64,000 nt of DNA from Vibrio coralliilyticus ATCC BAA-450 (GTDB taxonomy: Bacteria > Pseudomonadota > Gammaproteobacteria > Enterobacterales > Vibrionaceae): NCBI RefSeq assembly GCF_000176135.1, contig NZ_ACZN01000018.1:372001-436000 (forward strand). The letters run 5' to 3'. The position numbers and the translations under genes were made by a program. Below are positions 53,601 through 62,000 of this stretch, in pieces. Below the pieces are notes generated by a model, which ran no database searches, was not told where the DNA came from, and was given only the letters and a program-made list of their open reading frames with translations. Every line of letters begins with the position of its first letter. The first letter of the stretch is position 1.

Positions 53601-56099
53601 ATAGGCACTGGTCAGCTTATCCTGTGGGTAAGCACGCCAGATCATTGGTGTCACCACAGTTTCTGTTGGCCCATAGCCGTTGATAATACGCGGTGGGTTT
53701 ACAACAGATTGCAACCGGTCATAGGTTTCCCGAGTAAAGGCTTCACCACCCAAAGTCCAGGAACGTACATTCAACTGAAGCTGAGTCGTCTCAATCCAGT
53801 CCAATAAAGGCCCGACATAACTTGGAGGGAAACAGGCTATCGTAATCCCTTCCTGTTTGAGGACTTCACAGGTCTTCTCCGCACTCCAAAGTTGCTGATC
53901 GCGAATCACCAAACGAGAACCAAACGCCAATGGCACTGTCCAGCGCTCTACTGCTCCATCAAAACTGATTGAAGCAAAGTGGAGTTCAACGTCATCTTGC
54001 GTCATCCCATACTGAGCACCAATCGTCTGCACATGCATACTCAGGCCATCATGGGCAATCGCGACGCCTTTAGGTTTACCCGTCGACCCTGATGTGTAGA
54101 TGATGTAAGCCAACTGCTCTGGCAAGAGTTTTACTTCTGGCTTGGCTTTTGAGAGACCTTGCCAATCTAACGTATCCATATAAAGCGGTGAAACTGAAGC
54201 CGCCTGATCCGAATGTGAGAGGACGTGTGAGTTAATCTCTTCCCAACGTGAGCGCAATGATTGATCGCTGATGACCAAGCTCGCAGCAGAATCCTCGATC
54301 ATGTAAGCCAATCGGTCGGTCGGATAATCAGGGTCAAGTGGTAGAAACGCCCCACCAGCCTTCATAATGGCGATCATCGCTATGATCATATCGTTGCCGC
54401 GCTCGAAAAGAACGCCCACAGCTTGGTCGCGAACGACACCCTGTTCCACTAACTGGCTCGCCAGCTGGTTCGATTTTTCTTCCAGCTGTTTAAACGAGAC
54501 ACTTTGCTGGCCGTGTTTTAATGCAATGGCTGACGGTTGCTCAAAACCCTGAAGATCGAACAACTCAGTGACTGGTTGATAACGCCACTCACCTTCTGGC
54601 TGCGACAGTTCCGATAATCTGGCAAGTTGAGCCTGATCCAGTGAGTTAAGCGCAGCCAATGGTGTATTCAGGTTTTGTTCTGCTTGCGAGACCAACAGGT
54701 TCAGAGTACTAGTAAGCGAAACCATCATCTCGGGGTCGATACGATCTTTGGCATAGGTCAGCGTTACCTGAGTGCTGCTCGAAGATTCCAACACATCCAA
54801 AGCGACATCAAACAGTGCGAAGTTGCCTTTAAGTGCCAGCGGCTTTACCGCTACACCCGGAGCAAACTCGACCGATTCGGTTTGATTGACCTGATGATTA
54901 AACAACACTTGAAAGTAAGGCGTTTCGCCAACCAACCTTTCCGTCAGCAATGAAGAAACCACACGATCGAACGGCAATAGTTGATGTTCCTGAATCTCTA
55001 GCACTTTGCTGTGAGATCTAGCCATGATTTGACCAAAGCTCTGCTCAGGTTGTACGTTTTGCGCAACCACATTAGTGTTTACGAAAAAGCCAATAACATT
55101 AGATACTTCTGGTCGGGCGCGGTTAGCCATTGGCATACCAATGTTGATATCGTTACGTCTTGTCAACTTGAACAGCGCAGCCTGCCAAATGGCTAGCCAG
55201 AAACTCGAAGTGGTGACGTTATTTTGCCTTGCAAGGCGCGCAATATGTTCAGAAACATTACTATCAAATTTAAGGCTTACCTGCTGTGCTTCTCGACGCT
55301 GATTAGGCGTAATATCGCCCGTCCATTCAAACAGTTTTTGTGGCTGCTTCTCACCTAACTCTTGCTGCCAGAATTGAAGATCCTCATCCCCTTTGCCCGC
55401 TTTTAGCAGTGCATCCTGCCAGACAGAAAAGTCGCTGTACTGAATGCTCAATGGCTCTAGAGACTCACCCTGATAGGCGGTGACCAGATCCCGCATAAAT
55501 AATCCGATAGACCAGCCATCAGAGACGATATGGTGCATCACGATGATCACATGGGTTTTGTCTTCAGATGCACGAATACACGCCATTCGCACTGGCATCT
55601 CATGAAGCAAATCAAACGGCTTAGCGATAAATTCAGCTGTCCATTCGCCCAGCTGACTTTCCGTTAAGTGCCTAGCATCTTTAAGCTCAACGTGAGCAAT
55701 ACAGTGCTGGTCAACATGTTGCTTCGGTTCACCTTGGTCCGAAACAACAAAGCGTGTTCTCAAGGCGTGGTGCTTGCTCATGACTTCAGCAAGCGCCAGT
55801 TCCATTTTGTCGGTAGAGAGATCACCAGTGAGCTCAAAACCACCACTGATATGGTAAGCACTATTACCAGCATCAAGCTGGTAGATGTCCCAAAGTCGTT
55901 TCTGCGCCGGAGAAAGAGGCACATCACGCACCTCTTCTGCTGAGACAATCGGTAGCTTTTCAAAGCTCATTCCTTTGGCATCAAGCAGAGCGATAAATTT
56001 CGCCTGCTCTTGCTCGCCAAGGTTTAGAAAACGTTTTGCTAATGCAAATTTGTCTATTTTTGGTTTTTGTTGTGCTTTTGAATTTGATTCTTGGGTCAT
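50679..56099 (-). CDS. Non-ribosomal peptide synthetase, terminal module C-A-T-E-TE
   Basis: 1806 aa. Domains in order: C (HHIVSDG near residue 186), A (YTSGSTGKPKG near 667), T (LGGDSILS, Ser near 1062), E (HHLAVDGVSW near 1236 and ESHGRDESVF) and TE (GWSLGG near 1616). The A-domain core motif FDGAVERW and the pocket residues give the code D-G-E-C-W-L-G-V-T-(K) by alignment to GrsA, identical to that of the first complete A domain upstream. I infer acyl-hydroxyornithine, then its epimerisation and release by TE. The start overlaps the preceding NRPS stop by 4 bp (ATGA). TE placed after E rather than directly after T is less common. Confidence 0.93.
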   Translation of the reverse strand: MTQESNSKAQQKPKIDKFALAKRFLNLGEQEQAKFIALLDAKGMSFEKLPIVSAEEVRDVPLSPAQKRLWDIYQLDAGNSAYHISGGFELTGDLSTDKMELALAEVMSKHHALRTRFVVSDQGEPKQHVDQHCIAHVELKDARHLTESQLGEWTAEFIAKPFDLLHEMPVRMACIRASEDKTHVIIVMHHIVSDGWSIGLFMRDLVTAYQGESLEPLSIQYSDFSVWQDALLKAGKGDEDLQFWQQELGEKQPQKLFEWTGDITPNQRREAQQVSLKFDSNVSEHIARLARQNNVTTSSFWLAIWQAALFKLTRRNDINIGMPMANRARPEVSNVIGFFVNTNVVAQNVQPEQSFGQIMARSHSKVLEIQEHQLLPFDRVVSSLLTERLVGETPYFQVLFNHQVNQTESVEFAPGVAVKPLALKGNFALFDVALDVLESSSSTQVTLTYAKDRIDPEMMVSLTSTLNLLVSQAEQNLNTPLAALNSLDQAQLARLSELSQPEGEWRYQPVTELFDLQGFEQPSAIALKHGQQSVSFKQLEEKSNQLASQLVEQGVVRDQAVGVLFERGNDMIIAMIAIMKAGGAFLPLDPDYPTDRLAYMIEDSAASLVISDQSLRSRWEEINSHVLSHSDQAASVSPLYMDTLDWQGLSKAKPEVKLLPEQLAYIIYTSGSTGKPKGVAIAHDGLSMHVQTIGAQYGMTQDDVELHFASISFDGAVERWTVPLAFGSRLVIRDQQLWSAEKTCEVLKQEGITIACFPPSYVGPLLDWIETTQLQLNVRSWTLGGEAFTRETYDRLQSVVNPPRIINGYGPTETVVTPMIWRAYPQDKLTSAYAPIGQPVGARRLYVLDGLLNQVVEGSVGELYIGEEVGLARGYLGKPDMTSERFMPDPFANNGERMYRTGDLVRWREDGVMEYFGRVDQQIKIRGFRIELGEIESRLQQISGVETCVAAAHRHGSMTHLVGYLHGANANKADSVSILSELAEHLPEYMVPAHLVVLDDLPLTPAGKVDRKALPEPEFKSELSQGLPPEGEKETLLVEIWQELLGINSVSREDSFFALGGDSILSLQLVSKLKLAGLNVSPRQVFQAPVLSELAQVLEAAVEQEQRELPKEPFGLMPIQAHFMAQNFAQPNHWNQHVCVELKQDMDIQALDTALKGLVEHHPALRLSFSQNEGKWQQQYVENVSHALLWKTQLNSLEAFEVFAHELQASLDIEAGRLIQAGYAQIEGQKSRLMIVIHHLAVDGVSWRVLMDDLWRAYQQTLSSDEKSKKTVELPPVYTSLDMAVDSLNNWASTEQGKARKAVWNEQAFHVENTHAKAIYGNKRSLKVELSREVTSALLSSENITVELVSALAAIVGSNEDGQSVYLESHGRDESVFEGLDLSRMVGWMTSLYPMTLNTSDSRDDIAERMALLSQDSGIGYGLRYLEDESQEQITQLTFNYLGQYQGNSFAHWCQPVSSNSRDQADDNTMLTPLVINAQVVDGVLSADFEYATSHYSKSDIEIKANAWQEKLESIHSASKSQKGEGIAAKADLKLIEKLNTDVEGSAPVFCIHPVTGRTVGYQKLAQALAGKRTVYGVQSQSFVYPNRFDISFSAMADTYCATIRQIQPLGPYTLIGWSLGGALCQEIAARLEAAGESVAFLGLLDCYVPGTEIAEDQWESPTAKAKLIGHLELLLGKLSEGQKQSCLAGFDQSSPDKWPNVFSSWLASQNFDHYLSESAQQMLYSWAVEQHMRALCHEYQLPEINTKPTAYWAGQPEGRHKLLSSELSKVNAQLSSEVLDTDHLGIVQDSTLIEKLRHLLIINTL

Positions 56100-59000
56100 A
56101 ACAATTCCAACTCGTCCATTAGTGCTGCCATGGCGTCGAGTTCATCCTGTTCTTGTTCATTGTTTGCCTGATACTGAGACTGAAGTGCATCCGTTAGCGC
56201 CTGTAGCGTCCCAGCAGCAAAGAAGTCTTTTAATGAGATCGCTAAGTCGAGCTCTTTTTGTGCTTGAGCGACGATACGTGTAGCCAACAGAGAATGGCCT
56301 CCGAGCGCAAAGAAGTTATCGTCTAAGCCGACTTTTTCTGAGCCAAGGACTTGCTGCCATGTATTGGCAAACCAAATTTCCAATTCACTCTCTGGGGCGC
56401 GATATTCCACCTTACTCCACTCTGGAGAAGGCAACGCTTTGCGATCACGCTTGCCATTTGGTGAAAGAGGCATTTCATCCAGTGCAACGTAGATGGCAGG
56501 AACCATGTAGTCGGGAAGGTGATCATTCAAGTGCGCTTTAGCAGCGGTTTCTTTTTCTGAATTCCACTCACCGCAAACCACGTAAGCGACAAGCTGCGTA
56601 CCTGTTTGATGTTCATAAGCAATGACTACCGATTCATCGACGTCATCATGTTGGTTAAGAACATTCTCAATTTCTTCCAGCTCAATACGAAGCCCACGAA
56701 TTTTTACCTGATGATCTAATCGGCCCAGATATTCAAGTCTGCCATCTGGCATGCGGACCACTTGGTCACCGGTGCGGTACATACGAGAACCGATGTTTCC
56801 ATCTTGCTCGCACGCAAAAGGATTTGGCACAAAGCGATCGGCGGTCAAATCCGGTCTGGATAGGTACTCACGCGCGAGGCCATCACCCGCAAGGTATAGC
56901 TCACCAGGTACACCGACTGGGACTGGATTCCAACAATCATCCAATACATGAAGTTGAGTGTTGCTAATCGCATGACCAATCGGGATGCGCTTACCGACAG
57001 GCAATTCACATTGCCAGTAAGTCACATCGATAGCCGCTTCAGTCGGACCATAAAGGTTATGCAGCTGACAATCTGGCGCACCCGTCAACACTTTTTCTGT
57101 CAACTCAGCAGGTAAGGCTTCACCGCTACAAATAATACGGCGCAGGCTGCTGCACTCTCCAATATCCGTTTCACTTTCAAACGCATGAAGCATCGAAGGA
57201 ACGAAATGGATCGTCGTTACGCCCTGCTCGCGAATGGTGTTATGCAATAACTCAGGTTGTCGGTGATGATCTGGCTCAGCAATCGCTAGTCTTGCACCAT
57301 ACATAAGCGGCCAGAAGAACTCCCATACAGAGACATCAAAGCTAAACGGTGTTTTCTGAAGGACACAGTCACTGGCATCTAACTGATACTCGTTTTGCAT
57401 CCAAGCCAAACGGTTGTGCAGTGCCGACTGGGTATTTACCACGCCTTTTGGTAGTCCTGTAGAACCGGAAGTAAAGATGACATACAGCGACTGTTCAGCC
57501 TGCCAATTTACCACTGGAGCCTCAGTGCTCTGCTCGTTGACTTGCTGTAAGATCTCAGCCTGATTTAGCGCCACATACTGACATTGAGGATTTTCTGGCC
57601 ATTGTGGCAAGGTCTCACTATCGGTCAGTAAGATGGATACGTCCGCAGACTCAAGAATGTAATTCAAACGTTCTGCTGGATAACTTGGGTCTAATGGCAC
57701 ATAAGCACCACCGGCACGAGTAATCGCGTGTAATCCAATTACTAGTTCAAACGAGCGTGGTAAACCAAGGCCGACTCTGGTTTCTTCGCCCACACCTTGT
57801 TGGCGTAGCCACTGAGCCAACTGATTAACTTTGCTGTCGAATTCAGCGTAAGTCATTGACTGCTGACCCATGGACAAAGCAATCGCCTCAGGGGTGCGCT
57901 GTGCTTGAGCTTCAACAGCGACTGGCGGAGGGAGCATTTCACCCCATGATTTCTTCGTCGCGTTGAATGCTTCAATTTGTGCGAACTCGTCAGAATCAAC
58001 CAACTTGAGTTCAGACAGCGTCGCGTTGGGATTCAAGGCAACTTGTTCAAGCAGCTTGAGCCAGTGACCAAGTAACGCTTCGACAAACGTTTGATCGAAT
58101 ACTGGTGCTGCGTAGTTAACAAAACCACTCCATTCGCCGTCATCATAGGCCTGAACATCTAAGCTCAACTCTAACTGAGCCGCAACCACGCCCGGATCAA
58201 ACGCTTCTGCTTGTAATCCTCCCCATTCAGCGAGAATTGAGCGCTCAATACGTTGGAAGTTGAAACTCGTCTGGTACAACGGATGGTGCTGCAAATTACC
58301 CGTCACGCCAAGTGACTCTACCAATACCTCAAATGGCACATCCTGATGCGTCAACGCCTGCTCAGTAAAACGTTTTGTGTCTTGGAGCAGATTGTCGTAA
58401 CTCATTGCCGCGTCTAACTGCGCAGGGATCACCAAGTTGTTAATGAAGCAGCCTTGCATCTGCTGAGTATCTGGCTGTGTTCTACCTGCGACAGGAATAC
58501 CAACTCGAATTTCATCACGCCCAGAATACTTGTGAAGCAATAAGTGCCACAGGCTTAACATAACGTTAAAAGGAGTCGTTGCGCTTTGTGCAGCAAGAGT
58601 CTCAATCGCGTTGACCTGCTGCTTGGTCAGAGTGAAGTGATGACGCTGACCGGTGGTTTCGAGCTGGTCTCTCGCGACATCGCTATGGAGAACAAGCGGC
58701 TCAATATCTTTCGCTAACGTCGCTTTCCACCATGAAAGTGATTCTTTGGCGCTATCTGACTTTAACCATTCTTGCTGCCAGCTAGCGTAATCGGCGTAAT
58801 CCAGCGCGACAGTCTCTACGCTTGACTCAAAGTGTCCAGAATGACTGTATGACGAATAAACAGCCGACAGCTCTCGCATTAGGTTTTGAATCGAAATGCC
58901 ATCAGAGACGATGTGATGGACAACCAGAAGTAACTCAAATTCCTGTTCTGAATGCTTGATTAAGTATGCTCTCAATAATGAAGGCGATGACAAATCAAAG

Positions 59001-62000
59001 GTTTCACCGATCCAGTTAAGGCGCTGCTCCTCTATGCTAGAGAACTCATCAGCTGAGTATTCTTCTAATGCAAATTGACTTACATCGTCATCAGAATGGA
59101 TAGACTGCATCAGCTCGCCATCTACCTGCATGAAGCTGGTACGCAGAGCTTCATGGCGGCCTATCACAGTGCGCAACGACTGCTCTAGCCACTCTCTATT
59201 CACTTCGCCTTTTAACTTAAGTCCAAGCGGCATGTGATAAGCAGAGCTTTCAGGCATCAGCTGTTGAACAAACCATAAACGCTTCTGTGAAGCGCTCACT
59301 GGCATGTATTCCATGCGCGGCACTGCTTTGATCGTGACTGCAGGTTCTTTGAGCGATGTACACTGAGTTGCCATCACATCTAGTCCTGGAGAATCAAAGA
59401 CACTCTGAAGTAAAAGACGAATCTGGTGTTTTTGCTGCAAACGTCCAACGAGCTGGGTAGCGAGCAATGACTGACCGCCCAGAGCGAAGAAATCATCATT
59501 ACGACTTACCTTCTCTAGCCCGAACAAGGCTTGCCATTCTTGTGCCAGAAGCTGTTCAACCTCACCTTCTGGCGCTTCATAGGCTTTGTGCTGAACATGG
59601 TTGTCAGGCTGCGGCAGTTTTTTCTTGTCGACTTTACTTGCTGGCGTCAACGGCATTGACTCCATGACTACAAGCTGTGAAGGCACCATATAGTCAGGCA
59701 GTACTTTCGCCATTTGAGCGAGAATATCATCGCCGTTTATTAGGTCAGCCTGACCTTCTACGTAGCCGACCAAGTATTTTCCAGCTGAACCTTCAAAGGC
59801 GGTGACAGCACTCAGTTTACTGCCACTGATACTCTGTAATCGTGACTCGATTTCACCCAATTCGACACGGAAGCCTCGAATTTTTATTTGGTCATCTGCC
59901 CGCCCCAGATACTCCATCACACCATCTTCGCGCCAGCGAACTAAGTCGCCAGTGCGGTACATGCGCTCTCCATTATTCGCAAATGGATCGGGAACAAAAC
60001 GCTCGGCCGTTAAATCTGGACGATCTAGATAACCGCGAGCTAAGCCAACTTCTTCACCAATGTACAGTTCGCCACTGACACCAGACGGAACCGGACGAAG
60101 GTTGCTGTCCAATACATACAGACTACGTGCACCGACAGCAGTACCGATAGGCGCATAAGCACTTTCTAGTGGCGTTTCAGGATAAGCCTGCCAGATCATT
60201 GGCGTCACGACTGTTTCCGTCGGGCCGTATCCGTTGATAATGCGCTTCGGATTCAGTACCTGCTGAAGCTTGAAATAGGTCTCTCGTGTAAAGGCTTCAC
60301 CACCCAGAGTCCAAGAGCGTACGGCTAATGTTAGCTGTTCAACCTCAATCCACTCTAGCAGTGGTCCAACATAGCTTGGCGGGAAGCACGCAATGGTCAC
60401 GGCTTCACGCTCAAGCACTTCACATGTCTCTTGAGCACTCCAAAGCTGCTGGTCTCGAATCACCAGCTTTGAACCAAAGGCCAGAGGGACAGTCCATCTC
60501 TCAACGGCACCATCAAAACTGATCGAAGCAAAGTGCAGCTCGATGTCTTTTGGTGTCATGCCATATCGTTGGCCAATAGTTTGAACGTGCATACTCAGAC
60601 CTGAATGAGAAACACACACACCTTTAGGTTTACCCGTTGAGCCGGAGGTATAGATCACATACGCCAGCTGCTCTTCCAAAATTTCAGGGCGATTTAAAAG
60701 AGGCTGCTGAAGGTCGATTTCAGAATACGCAATGATGTTATCTGGCTGACAAATCTCACTTGCCAATTGTTGCGAACTACCGTCAGAAATCAGCCATTGA
60801 GCATCGCTATCTTCAACCATGTAGGCCAGTCGGTCTTGAGGGTATGAAGGATCTAAAGGTAGGAATGCAGCTCCGGCTTTCAAGACACCGATCATTGCCA
60901 CCAGCATGTCTGCGCCACGGGCAAACATTACACCAACTCGCTGATCTCGTTGAATACCGCGCGCAATTAGCTCAGCAGCCACACCATCACTGAAGTTATC
61001 CAGCTGTTGGTATGTCAAAGCAAGCCGTTCCGAGCCATTAGTTGATAAGGCCGTTCCCCCAAGAGGATTCGCCACAAGCGCTTCACTATCTGGTTGTGCA
61101 AGCACCTGCTCTTTTAACAGTTCAGCGAAGGGTTTGTAAGCCCAGGGTTCAGGCTCTTTTACATGACCGGACAAGCGAGACTGTTGCTCGGCGTCCAATA
61201 CATCAATATCACTCAGGCTATGAGTCAACTTATCGACAAGCTGCTCAAGATAATGAGACATCGTTGCTGACAGCGCATCAATATCTGACTGCGAGAATTT
61301 CGCTGAGTCGTACGCAAAAACAATACGTAATGATTCACTTGGCAATACCGCCAGCGTTAACGGGTAATGCGTAAACTCATAACTGTCAGGCTCGCCAATT
61401 TTAAGGCCAGTTTCACTAAACAGGCTCTCATCCAATGGGTAATTTTCAAAGACCACCAACGAATCAAACAGATTCTCACCAGCCAGTGGAGATTGTGCTT
61501 GTACCTCTGACAAAGAGACGTGGCTGAATTCACGCTGTGCACTCGCCTGCTCTTGTATATCGGCAAGCCATTCACCGGTTTTCGCTTGCCAGTTCACCAT
61601 TGATGTAACAGGCAAGGTATTAATGAAAAGACCAACCATGGCTTCACTGTTTGCCAGTGACGATGGCCGACCTGCAACCGTATTGCCGAAAACAGGCTGA
61701 GACTGACCCGTGTAGCGTTGAAGCGTTAGTAACCATGCGCCCTGAATGAGAGTATTCAGCGTGATGCCAGATGACTTCAACTGAGACTGCCAGCCACTTA
61801 GTACCTCAGCACTGAAGTCCACGTTGTGGCGCACATGCCCTAGTTTATCTGTGTTCGAACCGTATTGTTCAACCAAGATTGTTGGCGCTTCTACACCATT
61901 CAGATAACCACGCCAGTACTCTTGAGCACTTTCTGGTTCTTGCTGTACAACCCATTCTAAATAATCCGCAAAATTATGGCTGACAACAGGCAGGCTCATG

